Shown here in pieces: positions 34,868 to 44,392 of a DNA stretch of 64,000 nt. This DNA comes from Celeribacter arenosi. Its GTDB lineage: Bacteria > Pseudomonadota > Alphaproteobacteria > Rhodobacterales > Rhodobacteraceae. The notes under the pieces were generated by a model. It did no database searches. It saw nothing but the letters and a program-made list of their open reading frames with translations, and was not told where the DNA came from. The DNA lies in assembly GCF_039539485.1 (NCBI RefSeq), contig NZ_BAABDF010000007.1:62001-126000 (forward strand). The letters are read 5' to 3'. The first letter of the stretch is position 1. Each line of letters starts with the position of its first letter. The translations under genes and the position numbers were made by a program.

Positions 34868-35620
34868 TCAGTAGCCAGTGCCGCGCAACACGACCGACAC
34901 GGTGCGGAATAGAACGCCAACATCAGTTTTCAGCGAAATAACGCGGTCATAAATATCATCGTAACGGACACGGCCCACGAACTCACATTCGTTGCGGTCG
35001 GAAATTTGCCAAAGGCCGGTAATGCCGGGCTTGAGGTTGTAATAGGCCTGACCCGGATAGCTGTCGCGTTGGTTCAGCATCATCGGACGCGGGCCGACGA
35101 GGGACATGGTGCCATTCACAACGTTGAAGAGCTGCGGAAGCTCATCGAGGGAGGTTTTGCGCAGGGCGCGACCGATCAGAGTGATCCGCGGATCTTTCTT
35201 GAGCTTCTGCGTCGCATCCCATTCAGCACGGGCATCAGGGTTCTCGTCGAGATAGGCCTCAAGCTGCTCATCGGCATTCTTGACCATCGTACGCAGCTTC
35301 CACATGCGGAAGGTGCGGCCATGTTTGCCGACGCGGAGTTGGGAATAGAATGGGTTGGAGCCATCAAGCGCGATCAGAACAGCCATCACAGCAACGAAAG
35401 GCAGCACGACAGGCGCCGCAGCTAGTGTAAAGAGAAGGTCCATTACACGTTTCACTGTGTTGCGATAGAAACCGCGCGATCGTTTTTTGGGTTGTGTGGC
35501 ACGAGCGGGCAGGCTCAGAAAGCCGGCGCTCATAGCGGTGCTCTTCATTGCAGGCGATACCTGCAAAGCAGACCGGGCAATCTTGACCTCGGCCTCATAA
35601 GGCGAAAAATGTAACGTCAT
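34868..35620 (-). CDS. ExoY-like undecaprenyl-phosphate sugar phosphotransferase
   Basis: Starts polysaccharide repeat-unit assembly by moving a sugar-1-phosphate to the lipid carrier. 250 residues: a single membrane hairpin (KRVMDLLFTLAAAPVVLPFV), then the catalytic block of monotopic sugar transferases (FRMWKLRTMV, TSLDELPQLFNVVNG, SLVGPRPMM and KPGITGLWQISDRNE). ATG 35620 is favoured; the ribosome site is weak, and the frame opens at 35701. Ends at a terminator. Divergent from the ExeA-like/Wzz/kinase operon. Confidence 0.92.
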   Translation of the reverse strand: MTLHFSPYEAEVKIARSALQVSPAMKSTAMSAGFLSLPARATQPKKRSRGFYRNTVKRVMDLLFTLAAAPVVLPFVAVMAVLIALDGSNPFYSQLRVGKHGRTFRMWKLRTMVKNADEQLEAYLDENPDARAEWDATQKLKKDPRITLIGRALRKTSLDELPQLFNVVNGTMSLVGPRPMMLNQRDSYPGQAYYNLKPGITGLWQISDRNECEFVGRVRYDDIYDRVISLKTDVGVLFRTVSVVLRGTGY

Positions 35621-36111
35621 CGGCAGCAACCCGAACCCAAATAATATACCCCCCAAGTGCCTCCGATCACATTGCCTGATGCAGCCCCTCCTGCGCATCA
35701 AACCGACCTTCGACCACTTATGTTTAACATTCTGGTAACCAAATCGCTAGGTTCTGCTTCGCGGCAAAGGGGAAAAAGATAAAAAATTGTGCACAAATGC
35801 ACCTTTTGGGCGAATGCGGGGTGTTTGAGAGCCGCTTTTCATCGGTTTGAGAATTCTGGGTCGCGCCAATACCCACGCGATCGGGGGTATTGCTGCGCCA
35901 TTCGCAACAATAAAGCCGCTGATGCCACGAATCGGCCTCAAAGCGTGGCCGCAGGGTGCCGATCGCCTCACAGTTTGGTCACCAGAGCCTGCATCGCCTT
36001 GAATTCCACACGATTTGGCAATAGCGAAAGGATAAGGTGGGTTTATAAGGTACGGGGGGATATCCTCTTGCCCTCTTCTGCTTGTTTCGTAAACGTGGAT
36101 TCCGCCAGATC
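35621..36111. promoter_or_regulatory. Divergent intergenic region of the exopolysaccharide module
   Basis: About 490 bases, AT-richer than the genes, between the sugar transferase and the ATPase gene. It contains a perfect inverted repeat GTGCA-CAAA-TGCAC (35789-35802) and the palindrome GGTAACC near 35735. Both promoters must lie here, but no clear -35/-10 pair stands out. Confidence 0.5.
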
Positions 36112-36993
36112 ATGACCACCAACCTGTACACAGCACATTTCGGATTTCGCGAGCGGCCATTTTCGCTCTCGCCCGATCCCGATTTCCTGTTCTGGTCGAA
36201 GGCTCACGGCCGCGCTATGGCCGTCCTCGAATATGGTATGGTCACACGTGCGCCGTTGACGGTGGTCACCGGAGAGGTCGGCACTGGCAAGACCACCCTC
36301 GTTCAGGCGCTTTTGCGCAAAGTCGATCCTGACGTCACACTCGGTCTGATCTCTAACGCACAGGGCGATAGAGGTGACCTGCTTCGCTGGGTTCTCAATG
36401 CGCTGGATGTGCAGATGCCTGCGAATAGCGATTATGTATCGCTGTTCCAGCATTTCCAGAATTTCGTGATCTCCGAATATGCCGCCAATCGGCATGTCGT
36501 CCTGATTATTGACGAGGCTCAAAACCTCGGTGCCGAAATGCTCGAAGAGCTGCGAATGCTCACGAACATCAACTCGGGCAAAGATGAACTTTTACAGATC
36601 ATTCTCGTCGGGCAGCCTGAACTGCGTCAGCTGATTACGCGCCCCGAACTGCGGCAATTCGCCCAGCGTGTGTCGACGACATACCATATTGATCCCTTCG
36701 ATCTGCGCGAAACCCGCGACTACGTTCAGCACAGGCTGCTCGTCGCAGGCGGGCAGGGGCATGAGATTTCGCCCGCTGCCGTACGTATGATTCATGAGGA
36801 GGCCGGTGGCATTCCGCGCATGATCAACAAATTGTGCGACCTCGCGCTTGTCTATGCCGCTACAAGTGAATCCGCGCAGGCGGGCCTGCCGACCATCCGT
36901 GAATTGTTCAAAGATGGTCTTGTGCTCAAACCCGCCGACGAGCCGCTATTCCTAACCAACAGGATCGACACGCATAAGAAGGCCGCCGAATGA
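36112..36993 (+). CDS. ExeA-like AAA ATPase (exopolysaccharide/exosortase-associated)
   Basis: A 293-residue ATPase: the family N-terminus YTAHFGFRERPFSLSPDPDF, Walker A GEVGTGKTT, Walker B HVVLIIDEAQNL and the C-terminal AAA lid (GGIPRMINKLCDLAL). Homologues sit beside chain-length and kinase genes in exosortase-type EPS loci. ATG 36112 matches the homologous start. Overlaps the next gene by 4 bases (ATGA). Confidence 0.9.
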   Translation: MTTNLYTAHFGFRERPFSLSPDPDFLFWSKAHGRAMAVLEYGMVTRAPLTVVTGEVGTGKTTLVQALLRKVDPDVTLGLISNAQGDRGDLLRWVLNALDVQMPANSDYVSLFQHFQNFVISEYAANRHVVLIIDEAQNLGAEMLEELRMLTNINSGKDELLQIILVGQPELRQLITRPELRQFAQRVSTTYHIDPFDLRETRDYVQHRLLVAGGQGHEISPAAVRMIHEEAGGIPRMINKLCDLALVYAATSESAQAGLPTIRELFKDGLVLKPADEPLFLTNRIDTHKKAAE

Positions 36994-38543
36994 ACCTCGA
37001 TCTGCGATTTTACTGGAAACTCTTTCTGCGTCGCCTGCCGGTGATGATGGCGTTCATCATCATCTGTTCAGGCCTTAGCGCCGTGACAGCGATCAAGACG
37101 CCTGAGACATGGCGCACGCAGGCCCGTCTTTTGGTGGAGGAGCCACAAATCCCTAGCAGCATGGTGCGATCCACCGTCCAGACCAGCGATATCGAACAAC
37201 TCGACATCGTGCAGCAGAAGCTTCTTACACGGGCGAACCTGATTGATATCGCCAACCGACTGAACGTCTTCCAGGACATTCGGTCCATGGCGCCCGATAC
37301 GGTTTTCGACCAGATGCGCGCCGCGACTTCTATCCGACGGATCGCAGGCAAGAATAGTGCGACCATGATGACGATCGCTTTCACGGCCCGTTCGGGTCAG
37401 GTGGCGGCGAATGTCGTCAACGAATATGTCACCCTGATTTTGGAAGAAAACACCAAGAGCCGTCAGGGACGCGTGGCGAACACGCTCGAATTCTTCCAAC
37501 AGGAAGTACAGCGCCTTGCCTCGGATCTGGACCAGCAGAGCATCGCGATATCCGTTTTCAAATCCGAAAATGCAAACGCCCTGCCTGAAAATCAGAGTTA
37601 CCGGTTGAATCGTCAGTCCCTTCTCCAAGAAAGGCTGTCGCAGTTAAACCGTGATCTCGCGGCTTCGCGCAAGCAACGCGAAGACATGATTGCCATCTTT
37701 GAGGCGACCGGACAGGTACGCCAAAGTCAGGGAGTGCGCCGGACCGCGCAAGAAGAAGAGCTTATTGTCGTTCAGGCAGAGCTCGACCATCTGAAATCAT
37801 TGTATCCTGATACAGACCGGCGTGTGATCCGGATTCAGGCGCAACTCGACAAACTACAGGCGATCGTCGCTGCGCAGGCTGCGGCTAACTCCAACAGCAC
37901 AGGGCCGCAATCGGAAGTGAGCGCAGAACGTGCAATTCTGGATTCGTCGCTCGCCGAAATCGACTCTCGCACTGAGGCAATTCAAACCGATATTGACACG
38001 CTGACAAAAGAACTCGCGGATCTTGAGACAGCGATCATCGAAAGTTCGGCAAACGGGATTGAACTCGCGACTCTGGAGCGTGAATTCAACATCGTGCAAG
38101 CGCGGTATAATGCGGCCGTGTCCAATCTGGATCAGGCGCGCATGAACGAGCGGATCGAAGCCTCGGCGCAGGGCCAACGTATCTCGGTCATTGAAAATGC
38201 CTCAGTCCCACGCGTTCCGGCCGGGCCCAACCGAGTAAAAATTGCGGCCATGGGCACTGCGATCGGGCTGGGGTTGGCGGCAGGATACTTTTTGCTGCTC
38301 GAGTTCATCAATCGGACCATTCGACGTCCGCAGGAATTGACCGGCAAATTCGATGTGACGCCAATCGCGATCATTCCCTACATGGAAAGTCGCCGCGAAA
38401 AGACCATGCGCCGGACAGGTATGGTCGCGGCCACGCTCGTCGTTTTGATCGGTACGCCTCTTGCGCTCTGGTATATCGACACAAACTACATCCCCCTTGA
38501 CCAGTTGGTACGGCGCGGGCTTTCGCGTTTCGGTATCGGCTAG
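36990..38543 (+). CDS. Wzz/GumC-type polysaccharide chain-length determinant
   Basis: A 517-residue inner-membrane co-polymerase. A helix at ~14-34, a Wzz domain, a long coiled coil (~150-300 and ~320-400), then helices at ~425-448 and ~470-490. The C-terminus lacks a kinase domain, which is supplied by the next gene. It controls chain length and export of the polysaccharide. It starts inside the ExeA-like gene stop. Confidence 0.92.
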   Translation: MNLDLRFYWKLFLRRLPVMMAFIIICSGLSAVTAIKTPETWRTQARLLVEEPQIPSSMVRSTVQTSDIEQLDIVQQKLLTRANLIDIANRLNVFQDIRSMAPDTVFDQMRAATSIRRIAGKNSATMMTIAFTARSGQVAANVVNEYVTLILEENTKSRQGRVANTLEFFQQEVQRLASDLDQQSIAISVFKSENANALPENQSYRLNRQSLLQERLSQLNRDLAASRKQREDMIAIFEATGQVRQSQGVRRTAQEEELIVVQAELDHLKSLYPDTDRRVIRIQAQLDKLQAIVAAQAAANSNSTGPQSEVSAERAILDSSLAEIDSRTEAIQTDIDTLTKELADLETAIIESSANGIELATLEREFNIVQARYNAAVSNLDQARMNERIEASAQGQRISVIENASVPRVPAGPNRVKIAAMGTAIGLGLAAGYFLLLEFINRTIRRPQELTGKFDVTPIAIIPYMESRREKTMRRTGMVAATLVVLIGTPLALWYIDTNYIPLDQLVRRGLSRFGIG

Positions 38544-38569
38544 GGTTGCGGCAAACGAGAGTTCAGACC

Positions 38570-39379
38570 ATGGAAAAACTGCAAGCCGCATTGGACAAAG
38601 CGCGCGAGTCGCGCACCGGGACCGCGCCACGTGCCAAGACCCCCAAAGTGCGCGCCGGCAAACCCGGCCAGTCGGAGCGCGACGCCCTCTGGGCCGCGCT
38701 CAAGCCGCTCGATCTCGATGCGCCAAATCTAGAGATGCATCGGTTGGTGACACGTGAGGCGGGTTTGGCGGCCACGCCTTTCGACATTCTGCGCACCAAG
38801 GTCTTTCTGCAAATGCGTCAGAACGGGTGGAAGCGTCTGGCGATTACCTCGCCCATGCCGAACTCTGGAAAGTCCACGACTGCGTGCAACCTCGCGTTGG
38901 GTCTGGGACGCCAAAAGGATCTTCGCTCAATCATCCTCGATCTCGACCTGCGCAGCCCTTCTGTCCACGAGCTGTTTGGCACCAAGCCGGAACGTAGCAT
39001 TGGTGACGTTTTGTCGGGTGAAGTGGATTTCGCCGATCAGGCTCTGCGCATTGGCGACAATGTTGCCGTTTCCATGGCGCGCGACCCTGACAAGGATCCG
39101 ACCCGCACGCTGCTTTCCGAGGGCACGGCGGAGGTGATCGAGAGCATCGAGGCCACTTACAAACCCGACATCATGATTTTCGATTTGCCGTCTGTTCTGG
39201 TGAACGATGACACGCGGGCGTTTCTCAAGAACGTCGATTGCGCGCTGATCGTGGTGCGTGCAAACGCCACGCGATATAATCAGTTCGACACTTGCGAACG
39301 CGAGATTGCAGAGCACACGAACGTTCTTGGCGTGGTTTTGAATGCTGTCGTGGATAGCGCGCGGTCAAAGTCGGAGTAG
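38570..39379 (+). CDS. CpsD/CapB-type tyrosine autokinase
   Basis: A 269-residue BY-kinase: Walker A PMPNSGKSTTACNL, Walker A' IILDLDLRSP and Walker B DIMIFDLPSVLV. Partner of the Wzz-like protein encoded just upstream (about 26 bases). The usual C-terminal tyrosine cluster is missing; the protein ends VVDSARSKSE, so autophosphorylation must differ or be absent. ATG 38570 is preferred to the TTG at 38546. Confidence 0.9.
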   Translation: MEKLQAALDKARESRTGTAPRAKTPKVRAGKPGQSERDALWAALKPLDLDAPNLEMHRLVTREAGLAATPFDILRTKVFLQMRQNGWKRLAITSPMPNSGKSTTACNLALGLGRQKDLRSIILDLDLRSPSVHELFGTKPERSIGDVLSGEVDFADQALRIGDNVAVSMARDPDKDPTRTLLSEGTAEVIESIEATYKPDIMIFDLPSVLVNDDTRAFLKNVDCALIVVRANATRYNQFDTCEREIAEHTNVLGVVLNAVVDSARSKSE

Positions 39380-39385
39380 CGCGGC

Positions 39386-39739
39386 TCAGTTTTTCAGGGG
39401 CACGCGCGTTTCATGCGCACTCCAACCATCCACTGAACATTGCGCGCGAATGATAACCTCGTCCAACCCTGCGGGGATTTTAAGTGCACCGAGCGATCGC
39501 GTGAACGGTTGTTCGTTGACATGTGGATGCGCGAGGGTCCGTGTCCCGATCAGTGTGCCGTCCGGTGTTCGGACCTCCCATGCATCAGCGTAATGATCCC
39601 AACCGCTATCCGGGTGCAGGAGCGTGACATCAAACCGCCACGTGCCCTCAGACATCGTTGCATCAACCGCGCGGATTTCCGGCGGGTCCGCCATAGCAGC
39701 AGCGCCAATCACAGAAATCAGGATCGCAAGCCATCTCAT
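39386..39739 (-). CDS. Small exported protein of unknown function
   Basis: 117 residues. A short signal peptide (MRWLAILISVIGAAAMA) is followed by a beta-rich domain with WRFDVTLLHPDSGWDHYADAWEV and a VIIRAQCSVDGW end. No family recognised. It overlaps the DUF599 gene by 4 bases, so the two form an operon, and it is convergent with the kinase gene. Confidence 0.7.
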   Translation of the reverse strand: MRWLAILISVIGAAAMADPPEIRAVDATMSEGTWRFDVTLLHPDSGWDHYADAWEVRTPDGTLIGTRTLAHPHVNEQPFTRSLGALKIPAGLDEVIIRAQCSVDGWSAHETRVPLKN

Positions 39740-40431
39740 TCTTCTGATCTTAGCAGAACTTCACGTGAAGCGGAGGTGAATTCGCGGCGAAACAGGATTG
39801 TGACCGTCACGACCGTCGCACCAATGAGCGCGGCACCCCCAAGCAGCCAGCCAAGTGCGCCGAGCGCAAAATAGACGGCGCGCAGTCCGCGGTTGAATGC
39901 GCGCGCGGCGGCAATGTTCAACTCGGCCGCCTTGTCCGCGCGGGCGCGGGTCACCGGATTTTCAATGTCATTTGGCACTGACGCCATGACGACGCCGCAA
40001 TATCCGAAGAGCCGGTTTGACCAGATGAATTTCAAAAAGGCGTTTGTGATGAGAACGAGCGCCAGCAGGATTTTCATTTCCCAAATCACGGCAGGCGCGG
40101 AGAGGGTCAGATCGTCGGCAATTCCTTTCAGGCGCTCGGCGTTGGACATGGCGGCGAGCCCGCCCCCAATCGCGATGAGGCAGGCCGATCCGAAAAAGGC
40201 TGTGCCTTGTCTGAGGCTGTCGAGAATGGTTGCGTCGAAAATTCGCGGCTGCCGTGTAATCATCTCAACCATCCATTTGCGCCGGTATTCAGCGACGAGA
40301 ACAGAGGTCGATGGCCGTGACTTTGGCGGGTTCTCGATGAGAAACCCCGCCACGATCCATGTGAATAGCAAGAGCCCGACTGCAACGCCGTCGAGCACCG
40401 TGAAGTAGTGGAGTTGATCGAGGAACTGCAT
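39736..40431 (-). CDS. DUF599 family membrane protein
   Basis: 231 residues with about four membrane helices, e.g. VAVGLLLFTWIVAGFLI, and the family block EYRRKWMVEMITRQPRIFDATILDSL. Function unknown. ATG 40431 starts the conserved part; the frame continues to 40632 across the divergent glcD promoter and is not used. First gene of a two-gene operon. Confidence 0.85.
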   Translation of the reverse strand: MQFLDQLHYFTVLDGVAVGLLLFTWIVAGFLIENPPKSRPSTSVLVAEYRRKWMVEMITRQPRIFDATILDSLRQGTAFFGSACLIAIGGGLAAMSNAERLKGIADDLTLSAPAVIWEMKILLALVLITNAFLKFIWSNRLFGYCGVVMASVPNDIENPVTRARADKAAELNIAAARAFNRGLRAVYFALGALGWLLGGAALIGATVVTVTILFRREFTSASREVLLRSEE

Positions 40432-40460
40432 GCAGAAAGACTTACGCGGCGGGGAATGGC

Positions 40461-40498
40461 TTGTCAGCGGGAAAAATTGGTTATAAAAACTTACCAAT
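40461..40498 (+). promoter_or_regulatory. glcDEF promoter with GntR-type operator
   Basis: TTGTCA (40461-40466), a 17-base spacer and TAAAAA (40484-40489, or TATAAA 40482-40487) form a plausible sigma-70 promoter. AATTGGT-N9-TTACC (40475-40495) overlaps the -10, with flanking CAAT extending the dyad ATTGGT/ACCAAT. It matches the site in front of the GntR gene at 1962-1982 in sequence and spacing. Confidence 0.65.
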
Positions 40499-40519
40499 GT
40501 TGAGTAGAGGACAGTTCCC

Positions 40520-41956
40520 TTGGAGATGCCACGCCCGAACGCGCAGGTACTCGCGCGCAAACAGGAACTCGTCGCCCGCTTGCGTGAGGTGCTTCCACAT
40601 GACGCCGTTATTGATGCGCCCGAAGAGGTCAAAGCCTACGAATGTGACGCGCTGACGGTCTATCGGTGCGCGCCTCTTGCCGCCGTTTTGCCCAGCACGA
40701 CGGAGGAGGTGTCCCGCATCCTCGCAATCTGCCACGAAATGGGCGTCCCGGTTGTTCCGCGTGGTTCCGGCACGTCGCTCGCGGGCGGCGCATTACCTAC
40801 GGCGGACTCCGTCATCTTGGGCGTGGCGCGTCTGCGCGATGTTTTGGAAATCAACACCGACGATCGGTTTATCCGCGTGCAGACCGGCATGACCAACCTC
40901 TCCGTATCCGGTGCCGTTGAACATCTCGGGTTCTTCTATGCACCCGATCCTTCCAGCCAATTGGCATGTGCAATCGCGGGCAATATCGCAATGAATTCCG
41001 GCGGGGCGCATTGCCTGAAATATGGCGTCACGACCAACAATCTCCTCGGTGTCAAAATGGTCCTCGCTGATGGTGAGGTGGTTGAGATTGGCGGCGCGCA
41101 TATGGACGCCGGTGGACTCGATCTTTTGGGCGTCATATGCGGGTCGGAAGGTCAGTTGGGCGTCGTGACCGAAGCCACGCTGCGCATTTTGCCAAAACCG
41201 GAAGGGGCGCGACCTGTTCTTTTCGGGTTCGACAGCAACGATGTTGCGGGCGCCTGTGTGGCGGACATCATCCGTGCGGGTCTGAACCCCGTTGCCATCG
41301 AATTCATGGATCGACCAATCCTTCAGGCGGCGGAGAATTTCGTCCAGGCGGGCTATCCCGATTGCGAAGCTCTCCTCATCGTCGAAGTCGAAGGATCGGA
41401 GCAGGAACAGGCCGACCAACTCGCGCGCATTATCGAAATTGCGCGGCGTCACAATCCGGTCGCTATCCGCGAAAGTGCGAGTGCTGAGGAAAGTGCGCGT
41501 ATCTGGCTCGGCCGTAAATCCGCCTTTGGCGCCATGGGGCAAATGGGCGATTACATTTGCCTCGACGGCACCATTCCGGTCGGGAAACTGCCCGAAGTTC
41601 TCAACAGGATCGGAGAGCTCGGTAAGGAGTACGGGCATATGGTGGGCAATGTTTTCCATGCGGGCGACGGCAATATGCACCCCCTCATTGTGTTCGATGC
41701 CAATGTGCCTGAACAACTGGCTAGCGCCGAGGCGCTGGGCGCAGAAATCCTCAAACTCTGTGTAGATGTGGGCGGTTGCCTGACGGGCGAACACGGCGTG
41801 GGCATCGAAAAGCGAGACCTGATGTATCACCAATTTTCGACCGCCGATCTGGAGGCGCAGATGCGCGTTAAAGACGCGTTTGACCCCATGTGGATGCTCA
41901 ACCCTGCAAAGGTCTTTCCTCTTACGGCGAGCGCCGAGCGCAGGAGGGAAGCGTGA
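40520..41956 (+). CDS. glcD: Glycolate oxidase subunit GlcD (FAD-linked)
   Basis: Catalytic FAD subunit of glycolate oxidase (478 residues), which turns glycolate into glyoxylate and passes electrons to the membrane. PCMH FAD-binding motif VPVVPRGSGTSLAGGA, the second block SSQLACAIAGNIAMNSGGAH and the C-terminal VFHAGDGNMHP and GEHGVGIEKRDLM. TTG 40520 has AGAGGA 8 bases upstream; ATG 40526, two codons on, is the alternative. Overlaps glcE (GTGA). Confidence 0.95.
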   Translation: MEMPRPNAQVLARKQELVARLREVLPHDAVIDAPEEVKAYECDALTVYRCAPLAAVLPSTTEEVSRILAICHEMGVPVVPRGSGTSLAGGALPTADSVILGVARLRDVLEINTDDRFIRVQTGMTNLSVSGAVEHLGFFYAPDPSSQLACAIAGNIAMNSGGAHCLKYGVTTNNLLGVKMVLADGEVVEIGGAHMDAGGLDLLGVICGSEGQLGVVTEATLRILPKPEGARPVLFGFDSNDVAGACVADIIRAGLNPVAIEFMDRPILQAAENFVQAGYPDCEALLIVEVEGSEQEQADQLARIIEIARRHNPVAIRESASAEESARIWLGRKSAFGAMGQMGDYICLDGTIPVGKLPEVLNRIGELGKEYGHMVGNVFHAGDGNMHPLIVFDANVPEQLASAEALGAEILKLCVDVGGCLTGEHGVGIEKRDLMYHQFSTADLEAQMRVKDAFDPMWMLNPAKVFPLTASAERRREA

Positions 41957-43050
41957 GCGAAGCACTCCACCCACAAAGTGAAAGCGAGCTGGCCGATATG
42001 ATCCGCGCAGGCGGACCGTTTTCCATCCGCGGAGGTGGCACTCGCGGAGTGCTTAGTCAGGGGACCCCGCTCGAAACCGGCGGATTGTCGGGGATAACCA
42101 TGTATGAACCCGGCACCCTGACGATGGTGGTCCGCGCGGGCACTCCGATGGCGGATATCGAGGCGGCACTGGCCGATGAAAACCAGATACTTCCATTCGA
42201 GCCCTTGGATATGCGGCCAATGGTTGGATCAGCAGGCGTGCCGACCATCGGCGGTGTTGTGGCCACGAACGCCTCGGGGAGCCGGCGGGTAAAGGCAGGG
42301 GCATGCCGCGATTTCGTGCTCGGCGCTCGTTTCGTGGACGGAACCGGAATGGTCGTCAAAAACGGCGGTCGGGTGATGAAGAATGTCACGGGCTACGACC
42401 TCGCGAAACTTGTTTCCGGCAGTCACGGCACGCTCGGTGTCATCACCGAAGTCAGCCTGAAAGTTGCGCCAAAATCGGAGGCCGTGGTGCTCTTGGCGGC
42501 TGATGGACTATCGGATTCAGATGCCGTGGCGGCAATGTCGGCGGCCTTGACGGCACCGCTCGATGTGTCCGGTGCGATGCATCGCGGCGGTGGGCAGACT
42601 GTGATCCGTCTCGAAGGTATCCGCACATCCGTGGTTGAACGGTTGGCGGCCCTGCGCCAGCGGCTCGGCTCGATGGGGAGTTGGACTGTTCTTGATGTGG
42701 AGTGGGCGGCCTGCGCGGATCCATCGACACTTGCGCGCCAAGAGGGCGATATCTGGTGCCTCTCGGTCCGGCCGAGCGCTGCGCCTGATCTTGTCGAGCG
42801 TGCGGGCGCGCAAGAGGTGCTCTACGACTGGGGCGGCGGGCGAATTTGGATGCGTGTTCCCGAGGGCACGAAATTGCGTGAACAATTGGGGGATTTTGAC
42901 GGCCATGCCACCCTGATCTGCGCGTCACCACAAATTCGTGCCACAGTCGGGACCTTTCATCCCGAAAGAGCGGGTGTTGCAAAGCTGTCCTCCGCGCTCC
43001 GTCGCAAATTCGACCCCTCACAAAAACTCAATCCGGGACTCATGGGCTAA
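41953..43050 (+). CDS. glcE: Glycolate oxidase subunit GlcE (FAD-binding)
   Basis: A 365-residue smaller FAD-binding subunit: a short glycine-rich FAD loop (FSIRGGGTRG) and VPTIGGVVATNASGSRRVKA. GTG 41953 follows GGAGGGAA directly and overlaps the glcD stop; the frame opening at 41890 is inside glcD. Its stop overlaps the glcF start (TAATG), so all three are translationally coupled. Confidence 0.94.
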   Translation: MSEALHPQSESELADMIRAGGPFSIRGGGTRGVLSQGTPLETGGLSGITMYEPGTLTMVVRAGTPMADIEAALADENQILPFEPLDMRPMVGSAGVPTIGGVVATNASGSRRVKAGACRDFVLGARFVDGTGMVVKNGGRVMKNVTGYDLAKLVSGSHGTLGVITEVSLKVAPKSEAVVLLAADGLSDSDAVAAMSAALTAPLDVSGAMHRGGGQTVIRLEGIRTSVVERLAALRQRLGSMGSWTVLDVEWAACADPSTLARQEGDIWCLSVRPSAAPDLVERAGAQEVLYDWGGGRIWMRVPEGTKLREQLGDFDGHATLICASPQIRATVGTFHPERAGVAKLSSALRRKFDPSQKLNPGLMG

Positions 43051-44333
43051 TGCAGACGCAGTTTTCACAAGAACAGTTGCGCGATCCGGCAATTGCGCGG
43101 GCCAATGAGATACTGCGCTCTTGTGTGCATTGCGGATTTTGCACGGCGACCTGTCCGACCTATGCAGTTCTGGGGGATGAACTCGACAGCCCGCGCGGGC
43201 GCATTTACCTCATCAAGGATATGCTGGAAAATGACCGTCCGGCGGATGCGCGCACGGTCAAACATCTTGATCGCTGCCTGTCCTGCCTCGCCTGTATGAC
43301 GACCTGCCCATCGGGCGTTCACTATATGCACCTGATCGACCATGCGCGTGTGCACGTGGAAAAGACCTACAAACGGCCGCTGATGGATCGATTTCTGCGC
43401 TGGACGCTCGCGCGGATTATTCCCCATCCTTCCCGGTTTCGCCTCGCCCTTTTCGGGGCCAAGCTGGCGCGACCCTTTAGACATTTGCTCCCTGATCCAC
43501 GCCTCCAAGCCATGTTGGAGATGGCTCCCAAACAAATTCCACCGGTGTCCCGCAACGACGATGCACAGGTTTTCAAGGCCAAGGGGGAGCGCGTCAAACG
43601 TGTCGCCCTCCTGACGGGATGCGCGCAAAAGGCACTCGACACCGACATCAATGACGCCACCATCCGTCTGCTCACGCGGTTGGGATGTGAGGTCGTCGTC
43701 GCAAAGGGCGCGGGCTGCTGTGGTGCCATTACCCATCATATGGGCAAAGAGCGCGACAGCCACGCATCGGCGGCGCGCAATATTCGAGCGTGGACTGGTG
43801 AAATGGCGGATGAGGGCCTCGACGCGATTGTCATCAACACATCCGGCTGCGGCACCACCGTGAAAGACTATGGCCACATGTTCCGCATGGATCCATTGGC
43901 TGATGACGCGGCGAAAATCGCGGGAATCGCCATGGACGTGTCGGAACTGCTGATGCAGCTCGAGCTTCCACAAGGGACCCAGAACCTGCGGGTGGCGTAT
44001 CACGCGGCGTGTTCATTGCAGCACGGTCAGCAGATCAAGACCTATCCGAAAGACCTGCTAAAACGCGTTGGATTCGAGGTGGTTGAACCGCGCGATAGTC
44101 ACCTGTGCTGCGGGTCCGCCGGCACCTATAACCTCCTCCAGCCAGAGATATCAAAAGAGCTCAAGTCGCGGAAAATAAAAAATATTTCGGAGCGTTCACC
44201 AGACGTCGTTGCGGCAGGAAATATCGGATGCATCATGCAGATCGGATCAGGCATGACGGTGCCGGTGGTGCATACGGTGGAATTGCTGGACTGGGCAACG
44301 GGAGGGCCTATGCCGCCCAAATTGTCCATATAG
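43050..44333 (+). CDS. glcF: Glycolate oxidase iron-sulfur subunit GlcF
   Basis: A 427-residue subunit with two N-terminal 4Fe-4S motifs (CVHCGFCTATCP and CLSCLACMTTCPSG) and two CCG domains (GAGCCGAI and DSHLCCGSAGTYN). It carries electrons from GlcDE toward quinone. Last gene of the operon. A 6-bp inverted repeat ATTCGC/GCGAAT (44341-44361) follows but lacks a T-run, so no clear terminator. Confidence 0.96.
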   Translation: MQTQFSQEQLRDPAIARANEILRSCVHCGFCTATCPTYAVLGDELDSPRGRIYLIKDMLENDRPADARTVKHLDRCLSCLACMTTCPSGVHYMHLIDHARVHVEKTYKRPLMDRFLRWTLARIIPHPSRFRLALFGAKLARPFRHLLPDPRLQAMLEMAPKQIPPVSRNDDAQVFKAKGERVKRVALLTGCAQKALDTDINDATIRLLTRLGCEVVVAKGAGCCGAITHHMGKERDSHASAARNIRAWTGEMADEGLDAIVINTSGCGTTVKDYGHMFRMDPLADDAAKIAGIAMDVSELLMQLELPQGTQNLRVAYHAACSLQHGQQIKTYPKDLLKRVGFEVVEPRDSHLCCGSAGTYNLLQPEISKELKSRKIKNISERSPDVVAAGNIGCIMQIGSGMTVPVVHTVELLDWATGGPMPPKLSI

Positions 44334-44392
44334 ACGCCACATTCGCGCCCTGATGGCGAATTAACCATGATCCCTGAACCTATGGGGATCGC

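Noticed and set aside
36015..36049. TTGGCA ... TATAAG as a promoter for the ExeA-like operon
   Set aside because: The spacer is 23 bases, too long for sigma-70, and it does not fit sigma-54 either.
44341..44361. ATTCGC/GCGAAT hairpin after glcF
   Set aside because: Short stem and no T-tract; not called a terminator.
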